From the NCBI RefSeq assembly GCF_019175285.1, contig NC_056527.1, positions 120,987,273 through 121,051,272 of the forward strand: a DNA stretch of 64,000 bases, read 5' to 3'. How positions within the stretch are numbered: position 1 is the stretch's first letter; every line of letters starts with the position of its first letter. Below, in pieces: positions 23,301 to 34,673 of the stretch. The notes beneath the pieces are model-generated. The model ran no database searches, had not been told where the DNA came from, and saw nothing but the letters and a program-made list of their open reading frames with translations. The position numbers and the translations under genes were made by a program. This DNA comes from Sceloporus undulatus (lineage: Eukaryota > Chordata > Lepidosauria > Squamata > Phrynosomatidae).

Positions 23301-23761
23301 GCACTTGCTTATTTAAATACTCCTATCCAAAGATCTCAGGATGGCTTGCAATGAATTCTTAGTCAGGCACAGAAATGAGACCAAAGAAATCTTGCCAAGA
23401 AAACCCATGAATCGGAAAGGACTTTGCACACAAGAGTGAAGCAAAACGGATCCCTCTGAAAAGCAGTTTTCGTCTCACTTCATGGAGATCAGCACATGGT
23501 TTTGCCCCAGACCCAGTAGTGGTCTGGCGTAAGACAATGTGTGGAGTCAACCCCGGAGCAGCATTTGCTTTGAGCTGGGATGCAACTGAGCCAAAATGCA
23601 GCCAGAGTTGCAGCGCACTGGTACTGGGCTGTTTGCTGGGCATGGCTGCAGATGCAAACATGATGCACACTTTATTATGGTCGAATGCAGTTCAAGGGAA
23701 GCTTCCTCTGCAGAAGGTCCTGGGTTCAATCCACAGATGTTGAGTTTTTAGCACCAAAGAG

Positions 23762-23990
23762 TGTGTCCTAGTGGTTTGAGCATTGGACTATGACTTTAGA
23801 GACCAGGGTTCAAATCCTGGCTTGGCCATGGAAACCCACTGAGTGACCTGGGGTAAGTCACAGTCTCTCAGCCTCAAGGGAAGGCCATGGCAAAGCCTCC
23901 TCTGAACAAATCTTGCCAAGAAAAACCCAGGGTAGGGTTGTTTTAGGGTCACCATAAGTTGGGAAACACTTGAAGGCACACAGGAAGAAG
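23762..23990 (+). mobile_element. Sauria-type SINE
   Basis: GTGGTTTGAGCATTGGACTA, CCAGGGTTCAAATCCTGGCT, ACTTGAAGGCACACAGGAAG. A second short head-like piece lies at 24040-24110. Confidence 0.88.
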
Positions 23991-24268
23991 TCAGTGTTGT
24001 CTATAGAGTCTGTGTTGCAAGATTTGGAGCAGCCCTGAGCATCCTTTGACTCCAGAGACCAGGGTTGGAAACTTGCCTCAGCCATGGGAAGCCACTGGGC
24101 AAGAGAAGCCCCCCTCTCCTCCTCCTCCTCCTCCTCCTCCAAGGGAAAACAAGTCGGGCGAGGGTCTCCCTCGGTTGGGAAAGACCTGAAGGAAGGCAGC
24201 CCCCCTGCAACCAGAGATGCTCCCCAAGGAAGGCCCCGAGGCAGGCGGGGGCCAGGGCAGGTACTCAC

Positions 24269-24326
24269 CCAGCGCCAGGAGGGTCCCTTCGGCCGAGGAG
24301 GAGCTGCTGCTGCTGCTGCTGAGCAT
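24269..24326 (-). CDS. Candidate first coding exon with poly-Ser signal-peptide start (TGFA-like, unproven)
   Basis: The reverse strand reads MLSSSSSSSSSAEGTLLALG and ends in phase 1 at a consensus donor (GCGCTGG then GTGAGTAC). The ATG has A at -3 and sits in a GC-rich block like a promoter. The nine serines come from an AGC/TCC run. TGFA exon 1 in mammals encodes a short signal-peptide start ending in LFALG with the same phase, and TGFA and GMCL1 are both on human 2p13, which makes TGFA a reasonable guess. If right, the left 24 kb would be part of the very long TGFA intron 1, which fits the absence of exons there. No second exon is visible, so the gene is not confirmed; chance occurrence of a donor next to an ATG remains possible. 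Confidence 0.38.
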
Positions 24327-24354
24327 CTTGGCCGGAGCCAGCCCTCCAGCCCCA

Positions 24355-24640
24355 GCCGGGAAGGAAAGAGGGAGGAAGGAGATGGAGAAGGGGAAACTGG
24401 CAAGAGAAGGGAGGAAAGAACCAGGGAGGGAAGGAAGGAGGAAAGGAAAGCTTGCAAGAGAAGGAGTGAGGGAAAGAGGGGAGGAAGGAGAGAAAGAAGG
24501 AAAGCTTGCAAGCGAAAGGAGGGAAGGGAGGGAGGCAAGGAGGCTTGCAAGAGAAGGCAAGAGGGGTGGATGGAAGGAAGGCACAACTTGCAAGAGAAGG
24601 AAGGAGGGAAGGTAGGCAGGCAGGAGCAGCTTCTTCGCGA
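24355..24640 (+). repeat. Polypurine minisatellite with CTTGCAAGAGAAGG motif
   Basis: Nearly pure G/A on the plus strand, with about five spaced copies of a CTTGCAAG(A/C)GAA core at irregular intervals of roughly 30-70 bp. Mirror-like polypurine runs of this kind can form triplex DNA; that is inference. Confidence 0.75.
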
Positions 24641-25464
24641 GGCCAAGAGGGAGCCGGCGCCCGCTCCGTCCGTCCGCCCTTCAGGGTTTGCGAAAGGGCT
24701 CCAGGTGAAGGCAGCAGGAGGGGAAGAAGGCAGGAGGGCAGGGCAGAGTCAGAGAGGGCTGCTGCCTTGGGACTAGGGACCGCCCCGCGGCCGGAGGAGC
24801 CCAGCAGGGGCAGCAGCAGCAGCGCTAGGCGGCGCCCTTCTCCCTCCGTCCGGAGCAGGAGGACGAGCATCCTCCTCCTCCTCCTCCTTCTCAGACCAAG
24901 AGATGGGCTGCTGCCACCTTCTTGGCTCTTTGAAGAAGAGTTGGTTCCTGATGCTGGAGGAGAAAGGGCAGGGCCACAGCCCCCCCCCAAAGCCCTCTCC
25001 TCCTGCTGAGTCCCTTCTTGGCCAACTGGGAAAGAAACCCTGGGGACCAGCAGGGCTCTTCCTTTCACACACAACAAACCCACCACCAAAGAAGAGATGC
25101 TGCTGCTGCTGCTGCTGCTGCTGCCTCAGTCAGGTCCCCTGCCTTCCTCCTCCCTCAGCTCCCTTGGGAAAGAGGGCCAGAGGAAGAGGCCGCCTTGGCC
25201 AGGCTTAGGAGGGGGCATCTCCAGGCAGACCTCGCTTCAGGCCATTGGCCCACCTTCCTTTCAACTGGCAGCTGCTGCTGCTGCTGGCCTTCTCCTCCTC
25301 CTGGGCTCCTCTCCTGAGTTAAAGCTAGACCTTCACAGCCTTGGCTTTGACCCTCTTCAGCTTTAAACATTTTTGTTTCCTTAAGGAAGAAGGCTCAAGC
25401 CTTAGGAAACTTCCATTGCCCCAAAAAAGGTGGCATGCCAAGGTTAGGCAGAAGAAAATAAATA

Positions 25465-25568
25465 AGGTTGTACAGCCCTCCATAGCCAAAGCTTCTTCAT
25501 CCACACCTTCAAGCTTCCATGGCTTGGAAATATTCATATTTGTATGATTCGCAGAGACCACAAAGAAG

Positions 25569-25599
<31 letters not shown>

Positions 25600-25680
25600 G
25601 AGTCAGCCCTCCTTACCCACTGATTTTTTTATCCACAGATTCAAGCATCCTTGGCTTGAAAATATGTTTCTATGTTTTTT
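25465..25680. mobile_element. Tigger/pogo-like fragments
   Basis: Two related pieces: ACAGCCCTCCATAGCCAAAG at 25470 and GTCAGCCCTCCTTACCCACT near 25603, each followed by TTCAAGC and GGCTTG(A/G)AAATAT. A CA run (25569-25600) lies between. Confidence 0.6.
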
Positions 25681-25689
25681 ACTGTATTG

Positions 25690-25768
25690 TTCTTTTAATA
25701 TTGTGAAGCCGCTCTGAGTCCCAGTTCTGGGAAAAGAGCAGGGTACAAATAAATACAATAGTAGTAGC
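25690..25768 (+). mobile_element. LINE 3' tail fragment
   Basis: GAAGCCGCTCTGAGTCCCAG then an AATAAATA-rich end. Confidence 0.6.
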
Positions 25769-25769
25769 A

Positions 25770-26223
25770 GTCCAACAGTCAAACCACACTGGTTCACCTT
25801 AAAGATATCTTAAGGGTGGCTTATTCACAAAAACACACCAAGCAGCTCTTTTAACACCAATAAGTCTCTCTTTGTGTGGGTCTCTTTTCTCTCCTCTTTC
25901 CTAATCACATCCGCTTTCCAAAGATCCTTCTCCCTCTGCCTCTCCTTTCTCTCTGCTGGTGCCAAAACCGCACTTTCTGATCATTCACTCTGAATCACGC
26001 AATGAAGCAACAGGGCTGACGGATGACTCAGAAAAAGGGATGCAGGTCACTAACAGGAGAACCCTCTATTATTTACATACACAAATATTGTGGTGGCTAG
26101 CAAGCAGATGAGACATAATAGGATGTTGTGCTGGGTTGCCAACTGATCAAGAAGAAAAACATGGCTGACGTGCTCCTGCTCCTTTAGCAGTATGTCTTGC
26201 TTTGCAGAAACCTGGAGGTAAAG

Positions 26224-26273
<50 letters not shown>

Positions 26274-26694
26274 ACCTCTCCCTTATATTATATCATTTCA
26301 TTTACTGTATATGCCAACTTTCTCCCAACCTCAAGTTAGTCACAGTACAGAAGAACCTCAAGTTTTATGGGTTTATGCAGATTTCATGATTTGTAAGTTT
26401 GCCATCAATAAATGGGAATTTTTGAGCAGTGGCCTTCGGTGGAAAATCGCAGATGGTGAACATAGACTAAAAAGTTTAGTAAAGTCATGAATGCATGAAA
26501 TAATACTGACTATCCCCAATTCCCCTTCCACCCCAGGAACTTTGTCCAGTGCTGGTTACTCCGCCGTGGCCCTTATTTCCATCCCCAGCCACATCTGGGA
26601 CTACAAGACCCAGCATGCTCCATGACAGCAGGATGGAAGCAGCATTCTGCTCAGGTTCCTTAATTCACAAGGTAGGACTATATCAATTCAATGG
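25770..26694. other. No gene recognised; TA microsatellite at 26227-26270
   Basis: Nothing else identified except a short ACTACAAGACCCAGCATGCT motif near 26600. Confidence 0.45.
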
Positions 26695-26938
26695 ATCTAT
26701 TGTGGTGCAGTGGTTTGAGCGTTGAACTATGATTCTGGACCTGGGTTCGAGTCCCAGCTTGGCCATGAAAACCCACTGGGTGACCCTGGGCAAGTCATAC
26801 TCTACTACTATGACTGGCAATGACAAACCCCCCTGATGAAACTTGCCAAGAAAACCCCATGATAGGTTTGCCTTAGGGTTGCCATAAGTCAGAAATGACT
26901 TGAAGACACATAATAATAACAACAGCAGCAGCAGCTCT
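26695..26938 (+). mobile_element. Sauria-type SINE, full length
   Basis: TGGTGCAGTGGTTTGAGCGT, GGGTTCGAGTCCCAGC, CCACTGGGTGACCCTGGGCA, ending GACTTGAAGACACATAATAA. Confidence 0.92.
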
Positions 26939-27149
26939 GGTGAGGTTACCTGGATGAGCTAAGATCCCCTGGATGGGGAACTGATACCAAATGCAATGGA
27001 TAAGGCTGAAATGTGATTTCCTGAGGCATTCATACTCCAATCTTGGAAAACATGTGGATAATCTTTCGTTATTTCTATCCTCTGTAATTACTCTTTAATC
27101 CAGAGATGAGCATTGTGGCCCTCCAGTTTTTATTTTCAAGGATGAGCAA

Positions 27150-27252
27150 AACATGGCCCTACGGATATTGTTGGATTGCAACTCCCATCAGCATCGCCAA
27201 TGGTGGGGGATGCTAGGAATTGCAGTCCAACATTATCTAGAAGGCCATGTTT
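27150..27252. mobile_element. Palindromic MITE, family B
   Basis: ATGGCCCTACGGATATTGTT, GGATTGCAACTCCCATCAGC and inverted GCTAGGAATTGCAGTCCAAC. Confidence 0.8.
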
Positions 27253-27254
27253 CA

Positions 27255-27910
27255 CCCCACCCTTCTTTATGCATCATTGGCTAATCTTGGATATTATGCA
27301 CATTGGCTAATGTGCCACAATCCCACCTCTTTCCCACCATTTGGCTCCGAGTCACTGGGGCTGGTTCATGATCACACATCAGTGTCTGGTTTTTGGTGTC
27401 TGGTATTTACAAAACCAACATCCGCAGGTAAAACAGGTTGCACCTCCTCACCTAAATGATCTGAAGAGGAAGGGAAGGAAGGAGCATTGGCCTTTGGAGA
27501 GTTTTGGCTGGGGATGGCATTGCTCTACCTTGGTTCTTGTTGTGATGCAACACACAACACTGATATAGACAGATACCCAGTGTGAAGGTTTAAATGTTGC
27601 ATGACAAACTCCACAACTAACACTGGAGGGGAGGGGGAATGTACCTGAACTCCAAAGCCTTATGCAATGTGGGAAATGTTACCTACCGCAGAAAATGTTT
27701 GCATACAAGATAGACGATGGAAGACAACATTGTCAAGCAAACAAACCTCCTGAGTAAAAGGTGACATGCAAAACGGGAAAAGAAACACACCTTTAATGGT
27801 ATTTCAAACAAATGTGTTTCCGTTTCTCTCAGCCAATATCCAGATAATTAGGGGAGACTTTACAAAATGTTCCCATCCAGAAACTGAACCCAAAACTGAA
27901 TATAAAAAGA
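27255..27910. other. No gene recognised
   Basis: No exon or repeat identified. Confidence 0.4.
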
Positions 27911-27911
27911 T

Positions 27912-28080
27912 AAAACTATGGAATCTGGGGATCTGTAGTTTTGCAAGGTGTTTAGCTTTCTCGGCCAAAGAGTGCTGGTGCCTCACCAAACTACCAAATC
28001 CCAGGCTTGTGTTGTGTAGGATGGAGTCATGGCAGTTCAAATGGTGCTAAACTGCATTATTTCTACAGTGCAGATGCCAC
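27912..28080. mobile_element. Palindromic MITE, family A
   Basis: GGAATCTGGGGATCTGTAGT, ACTACCAAATCCCAGGCTTG and AAACTGCATTATTTCTACAG. Confidence 0.75.
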
Positions 28081-28466
28081 CATGTGAAACACCCTTCCAA
28101 GGAGAAGAAACCAATGAAGTCCACTCCCTTCTTAGGGTAAAGGACAACTAGTAATCCCAGAATGCTCAGGGGGCTGGGGTTTTCTGGAGTTGCTATCTCA
28201 AGGAATGAACTTTCCTGAGTTTGAGGCTGCTAAATTCTTAATTCCTTCCCACCAGAGGGAGAAGGTAAGCGTGGGAAGGCAGAGGAGGAGGAGGCCCTGG
28301 CCCTGGGAAATCCTTGGCTGCCGTCTCCTCCTCCTCTGCCTCTGAGATCAGCTGTGACTCAGGTTCCCAGGAACGGCAGGTATTTGGCTGGCGGGAGTGT
28401 ACCTTCCTGCGTGGGAGGACAGGGAACCCTAGCCTGCCTTTGGCACCCAGGGCCAAGTCCTCAGGG

Positions 28467-28668
28467 AGCCAGCGTGGTCTAGTGCTTTGAGCCTTGGACT
28501 CCAGAGACCAGAGTTTGAATCCCTGCTTGGCCATGGAGACCCACTGGGTGACCTTGTGGCAAGTCACGCTTTTGGCCTCAAAAGCAAACCTCTTCTGGAC
28601 AAATTTTACCAAGAAAACCCCATGATAGGGTTGCCTTAGAACAACAACAACACACAACAATTGTCAAG
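28467..28668 (+). mobile_element. Sauria-type SINE
   Basis: AGCCAGCGTGGTCTAGTGCT, GCCATGGAGACCCACTGGGT and ACAACAACAACACACAACAA. Confidence 0.9.
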
Positions 28669-28927
28669 TTCTCAGCACCTGAAACTTCCCAGCCCGGAAG
28701 AGAGAACAAGTCACTTCCTTGGAAAGGTTTTCCTCAGAACCAGAGGTGCTCATCTGCCTCGAATTAAGCAACCTCAAGCTCAGGAAAGTTCATTTTCTCG
28801 GAACAACAACACCAGAAAACCCCAGCCACCAGGGCATTATGGGATTTGTTGTGTCCCCCCCCCTCCAAAAATAAATTTTCAAGTTCTGACTATTCTGGGT
28901 CAAGTGTCTAACTGCCAACAAGGACGA

Positions 28928-29067
28928 GGCTCATGTATCTTTAATAGTGATGTAGAAAAGGGAATTTCAATAGGTGCTGAAATACTGTACACAATGGGGC
29001 TCATGTATCTTTAATAGTGGTGTGGAAGAAGGGATTTCAGCAGGTGTTAAAATACAGGACTTTGGTG
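28928..29067 (+). repeat. 70-bp direct tandem duplication
   Basis: GGCTCATGTATCTTTAATAG begins at 28928 and again at 28998, followed in both by AGGTGTTAAAATAC-type text; the copies differ at several bases. Confidence 0.85.
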
Positions 29068-29795
29068 CACTTGCTGAATTTTCTTCACCACCAAACGCCC
29101 AGCATCCAGCCAAGGGCTGCTCTTTGTCTCCTTGGGCGAATCCAATATTTAATCATTTATTAGCTCAGCTGAAAGTAAACAGGATGAGGAATGTCCTTGC
29201 TTGCAAATTAATGGCGAGCGACCCGTGAAGACCTCAGGGCAGAGGCAGCATTGGAGACGGTGGGAGAGCGCCAGATTAATTGTGGAAGTTGTAGAATGTG
29301 GCCTGTTTTATGAGAATATGGCACAGAGCTCATCCCACTCGGCTGGTGAAGAAATCAAGAGGGATGGGAGGTGATAGGGAGAGACCCAGGAAAAAGGCTG
29401 CCTGAGAAATGCAGTCACTTATTTGCAAATTTGCACAGCTCCTCTTTTTTCTTTCAGTGTGTCAAAATTTCCAGAACAGACATTTGAGTCCCTATGATTT
29501 GAACATACATCATTCTTCTCCAGAATTAGCGTATGGTACCACTCTTTGTCTCCTTTCACAAGACAAATTTCTTGCAAAAATTAGCATCATTTTTTAAATT
29601 CTATATTGTTTTAGTTATTGAATCTAGCCCATCTACACTCAGGCAGATCATAATGAAATGATCCACTTTCCCACTTATACATGTATATATTCTTTTTTTT
29701 AAAGGCTAAATAGCATACAGAACTTAGCAAAATCATCGTACAACACAGTGTCAAAATAAAATGGAGTTAAAGGCATTAACCCTTGCACTTACCTA
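29068..29795. other. No gene recognised
   Basis: No exon or known repeat identified. Confidence 0.4.
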
Positions 29796-29799
29796 GACT

Positions 29800-30008
29800 G
29801 CTGCTACAGTGCAGAAATAATGCAGTTTGATGCCACTTTAACCACCATGACTACCTAGAATTTGTAGTTTTGTGAGATATTAAGCTTTTCCTGTTAGAGA
29901 GCTCTGGTGCATCCCACCAAACTACAAAAACCTGGATTTCATAGCATTGAGCCAAGGCAGTTAAAGTGGTGTCAAACTGCTTTATTTCTGCAGTACGGCA
30001 ACAGCCCT
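29800..30008. mobile_element. Palindromic MITE, family A
   Basis: ACAGTGCAGAAATAATGCAG at the left, CTGCTTTATTTCTGCAGTAC at the right. Confidence 0.85.
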
Positions 30009-30735
30009 AGTATAAAGGTGTTTGTGTTAACTATTGACAGCCTACTGTATTTCTGCTCAAAACCAGCCTTTGCTTTGGAACTGTGACTGTACAAAGAAAT
30101 TTGCAAGAAATTGCTTGATCTAATAACCCTGATCTGAAACAAACTGGCCAAGATATGACAATGGGGTTGTGTAGGGTAAATCTTTGCATGTGGACTTCTG
30201 CACCGACTGTGCTAGGCATCCCTTGCGCTGAACAGCATTGTTGTGCAATTGGACATACACTTCAATGTGCGTATATATATATTGCATGATGCTGTACTTT
30301 GCTCTTCTTGGGTGCAGCCAATGAGCGCAAGCTGATAAAAAGAGCACCGGACTCTCCCAGAGAAGGGTCACAAAGGAACCCTGACAGAAATCCTCGGGAG
30401 CCAAAAGACTCCAGGCCCAAGAAAAAGTGGTCCTTGTCTTTAAAAAGAAGAAGAAGAAGAAATTGACAATTTTCTGTCTAGGAAAAGCAAGCCTTCTGAA
30501 AGGAGGCCTTTTTCAGGGGGGTTTCCAAAGAGCCGGGAGCAGAACAAGACAAGCCTTTCAAAGGCTGTGTAAACGGCCCAGCGGGCTGCCGGCAAGGAGA
30601 CCGGAGGACATGCTCAATTGCCAAGCCCAAACACATCCTAAAAGCGGCCAGAGGTCTCAGGGGGCTGACCTCATGGAGTAGCACACGCCGCTCATTTGGC
30701 TTCCCCCTGCAACTCAGGGAGAGAACGTGGCTTGG

Positions 30736-30874
30736 GGGATGTTCACACTGTGGAAATAATCCAGGATGAGTCCAGGATAAATCTCCGTTGTTCACATGCA
30801 TCCGATTAAATTTGGGAGGGCTGCCAAAAAGCCCACACAATCCAGGATAATCCCATACATGTGGACGTCCCCAA
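30736..30874. mobile_element. Short DNA transposon related to the element at 16962
   Basis: Ends GGGGATGTTCACACTGTG and inverted ACATGTGGACGTCCCC. The inner TTGTTCACATGCATCCGATT and GGCTGCCAAAAAGCCCAC match the reverse strand of 17341-17400. Confidence 0.7.
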
Positions 30875-31710
30875 GAGCATTCTGACCAATGTTTAACAAA
30901 TGAGGAATATACACACACAAACACACTTTCCAAGACAGTGCCTTTGCCTAGAGGTTTCTCCCCCTTCACCCCAAGCCCCAGAGAAAAAGATTTGGGGTGA
31001 GACCCAAGTTATGGACGGTGCTACTAACCCTCTCCTCTGGCTTTGTGTGCAAATGGTCAGCGGATTGAAAGATCACCTTGTCCCCTTCCCTGCCGGAGAT
31101 CCCATCCGAGCCACACATACTTAGCCCTTTCAGCCGTTCCTCATCAAAAGGCCTCTTAATTTTCTTAAGAAGGTCTGTGTTCAAGCAGAAAGGGACTCGC
31201 AATGGGCTCAGCGCCACTAGAACCATTTAGCACGGCTCCCGTTTAAGATCAGATTCGCACACTTTGGCAAAGTCGGCCCTTAACCCACTTCAGACCTTCC
31301 CTGCACAAAGGCCTCCTTTTACCAAAGTATTTTTTCATGAGCTTCTGTCTAGCAGTGGGGTCACTACCATGAGACTTTATGCAAGAATCTTGTCAGCATG
31401 GCTTTTGCATTCTTGGCTTCCAAATAACACAGAATACACACAGCTCTGCTGGAAAACGTCTCTGAATCTAAACTGTGTGACTACCCCACCTTTCCAGACC
31501 TGCCTTTGTTTCTTCTGGATGCTGTTTCCAGGCACTTTCCACCACTGCCTGTTTCTTCCTTCTTTTGCCAAAATTAATCTCAAAAGGGATCTAATTCCAC
31601 CATGAATGGCATACTGGTTTCACCCAGTCAAGGGTCCCACACTGAGTGTCACACTGGTCTTACCCATTCAGGGATCACCCCGCAACATGTTACTCAGCCA
31701 ATCATATTCG
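30875..31710. other. No gene recognised
   Basis: No exon or repeat identified. Confidence 0.4.
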
Positions 31711-31711
31711 T

Positions 31712-31815
31712 ACAGGTGGGAATATCAACAGATGTTATTGAACTGCAAATCCCAGCAGTCCTGGCCAGGATAGACAATGCAAGGAGTTGCAACCCAAGAA
31801 CATCTGGAAGACTTC
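31712..31815. mobile_element. Palindromic MITE, family B
   Basis: CAACAGATGTTATTGAACTG, CAAATCCCAGCAGTCCTGGC and inverted GGAGTTGCAACCCAAGAACA. Confidence 0.75.
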
Positions 31816-32459
31816 TCCTGGGAAGGAGATACAGAGCTGTTTACACTCCCCATTGCAGGCAGATGGCCATTAGAGCTTTGTTTTAAACAGCCCACACTGC
31901 TCTCCAAGATAATCCCTTCTGCTCTGACTCATCTAACTGCAATTAGTTCAACCTAAACCTTTTTTTGCAGAACTCAAGAACTTGGTTTTTATCTGAGAAA
32001 ACATATCAGGGAGGGAAGATACTTGGGGCACCGCTTTCTCTCTCCTCCTTGCCTCCTCCATCATTAGCTCTGGCAGATGTTCCACTAAGTGAGAAACCTT
32101 TAATTTTCTGGGATGCAAGATCCTCCCTCACTTTTTCACGGCCCACCGCCCCATCGGACATCTCCCTTGGACATGAATCATCCCAGCTGGTCTTGCTCAG
32201 CCAGATGCTCCCTGAAGATAAGAGCACCAGAAGCAGGAGACTTCCCAGGCCGGTGGGTTGCCTCATTAATCCTCAGATACAGATTGGTAATGGCCGTGAC
32301 ATCCTCTGATAAGAAGCAGGAGGAGGAGATGATGAAGACCCTTGTGGGACACCAGATGGACTTCTCAGGCTCTGGAGGATATACTACAGCCAGATACTTT
32401 TGGGGGAGAGAAAACAAGGCATCTGATGTGTGCATCAGCAAAAAGCAAAGCAAAACAAA

Positions 32460-32622
32460 ATGGGGGAGCTGGGGATGTTTAACCTGGAGAAGAGAAAGAT
32501 TAAGCCATGTTTAAACATTTGAAGGGATGCCATATTAAGGATGGAGCAAGCTTCGTTTTCTGTTGCTCCAGAAACTAGGACACAGAGCAATGGAGCCAAG
32601 CTACAGGAAAAGAGTCCACTAC
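32460..32622 (+). mobile_element. CR1 LINE fragment
   Basis: GGGGATGTTTAACCTGGAGA, TTGAAGGGATGCCATATTAA, GTTGCTCCAGAAACTAGGAC; the continuation is cut by a SINE. Confidence 0.85.
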
Positions 32623-32634
32623 AATTTTATTGGA

Positions 32635-32806
32635 TATGAATCATGGCCATGGAAACCCAATGATTGACCATGAGCAAGTTCCACTCTCTCAGCCTCAGAG
32701 AAAGGCCAAGAACAAATCTGGCCAAGAAAACCCCATGAAAATAGAGTCACCATAAGTTGCGAGAGACTTGAAGGCTCACATAAGAACAACAATAACAACC
32801 AATTAT
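32635..32806 (+). mobile_element. Sauria-type SINE without head
   Basis: GCCATGGAAACCCAATGATT, CCAAGAAAACCCCATGAAAA and AGACTTGAAGGCTCACATAA. Confidence 0.85.
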
Positions 32807-33159
32807 TCATAGACAAGAAAAGTGTGCTGGTCACCAACTGGCAGCAAAGGAGATCATGGGGATAGAGTGTCATCTGCTGGTAAAGCCTGGTAATGTAGTA
32901 GCAGGCTAGTTTGCAAGGAAACACCTTTACTTCCCTAAGTCAGCAGATGGGATCTTTTCACTTCTGTTTAATTCTGTAAAGTGTCTAGGTTTTGTCTTTT
33001 GGGACCAAATGCATGGCTTTGATGAATATAAGATGCTTTCCCCTATTTTTCTTTGAGGGAAGCTCAAGAACCTGAGGAGGATGCTTGCTTAAATCATGAT
33101 CTTTCCTTTGACAGAAATCCCAAAGACAAGACACTGCTGTGAAAGAGAACAATGTACCC

Positions 33160-34673
33160 TGAATAGCAGGTTATTCACCATTTGCCATTCCTTCAGTTTG
33201 CTTAATATGTTATTTTATCTACATAGCATACAAACAGCATATAATTAAATATTACAAAATAGGCTGTCAACAAAAATGGAAAGGTAGTAATTCAACAGTA
33301 TTCCCCCACCCTGACCCAAGGTATGTACACAGTCATTTGTAGTTCACATTGCTACTTTAATGGGCCACTTTTCCTTTTCATCAAACACCCGTTCAGGACA
33401 TGAATCCTTTGATTCTGGTTGCTCTTTTTGGAAGTGACCACCTCTCTCAAGCAGCAGTTAAAAATAATACTTAAAAAAGGGTGAATGCACATGTAACTCA
33501 AAAGGCACTCGGAAGTTCGCATGTTCCTGAGCAGAGTCAGGATTTATCCGCCCAATACAAATAGAGGTTAATGCGGCTGAAAATGCTTAAAGACCTTGTA
33601 CACGTGGCTCCAACTGGCTACTAGCTAAAACCTGCAGGCAAGCTGACGTACAGCATTGTGTGCTTCCACGCACATAAGACACATGACGGAGAATTATGAA
33701 GGCATTACTCAAGTGCTTTGGTCCTGACACAAGGTTTTACCGCTAACATGCAGAGAGCTAGTTCTCTCAAATAGAGGGAACAGCCCAGACCTTGAGAAGC
33801 CTCCTGTGCCTTTCAAAACTGCATAGGAACTCAGAATTTAATGCAGGTAGCTCTTCATAGTGGACAGAACACAACAATCTAAATACAGGCAGGTGGTCTA
33901 TGTTGGGGTCAGGACTTGGCAATCCAAGCAGAAACATCTCTACTCATCTGTGGTATCAGAGAATGCACTTGCCTTTAATGGCCAAAGACCATTATCCCAC
34001 ATTGTGGCGGTTACTTGTACAGTGACTGCCGTCTTTATGAAACTGCTGAGCCACCAAATTCCTCTCTGCTTCGGTGTATTCCACAAAACCAATTTTAAAA
34101 AAAATCTCAACATATCCAATGTTTAAAAATATACATCTTGAAAATGAAACAGGCTATATTACATAAAGGTTTCAACTCATCGGGAAATCTACCCCAGCCC
34201 CAAATGCTGAATGAGTAATAAAATAAAAACAAACCCCACGAATGAAACCAGTCAGCTGCACTCCGGTGTCCAACCACTGAAGAACAGCGGGATTTTGTCA
34301 AGGCAATAAAAGGCCCTAAATATTCAAGAGTTCAGTCAGAAAAACAAAACCAGGTTACATTTATGTTAAAAGTCATCATTGATTGTACAGATGTGCTTTT
34401 CACATTTGGATCAGCTAAATTTAAATTCTCTTTGTAACTGGCAGGAGAAATAACAGGTCTCTCTCTTGGCAGCTCCTTGAAGATGCACAGAATGCCTCAG
34501 TTGAGGCACAGCTAATCTGAACCCTTTCTGATATGCATAGGAGTGTTCAAATGAAGGTGGAAGTTGCATTTGTATCTGCTACATTGTGTAAGGCCTTTTT
34601 ATCCCTTTCCCGCACTGTGCGTCAAGTGCACTTGGATTAAAGCTGTCATGAAAGAAAGTTTCAAAGGTGACCC
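33160..34673 (-). other. GMCL1 3' untranslated region and flank (presumed)
   Basis: Directly downstream of the GMCL1 stop; no interspersed repeat is recognised here, as expected of a 3' UTR. No AATAAA was found on the minus strand, but ATTAAA-type signals occur at 33974-33979, 33837-33842 and 33356-33361. The true end is not determined. Confidence 0.45.

Larger units (their letters stand above)
24060..25330. promoter_or_regulatory. GC-rich block with trinucleotide repeats and polypurine tract (possible promoter)
   Basis: This 1.3-kb block is clearly more GC-rich than its flanks, with several CpG clusters (around 24650-24680 and 24780-24860). It holds CTC/CTG/GCT trinucleotide runs at about 24115-24140, 24301-24322, 25097-25124 and 25270-25287. 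A purine-rich plus strand (about 24355-24640) contains a degenerate repeat around the motif CTTGCAAGAGAAGG. Long open frames on both strands here result from biased composition (Ser/Pro/Leu or Arg/Glu/Gly-rich) and are not called as genes. The block would fit the first exon and promoter of the candidate minus-strand gene. Confidence 0.5.

Noticed and set aside
24078-25089. Open frames of 170-274 codons on both strands in the GC-rich block
   Set aside because: Composition-driven Ser/Pro/Leu or Arg/Glu-rich readings of trinucleotide and polypurine repeats. Only the short exon with a donor is kept as a candidate.
10719-26938. tRNA genes at B-box-like GGTTCGAATCC segments
   Set aside because: They are the heads of Sauria-type SINEs and do not close into a tRNA cloverleaf.
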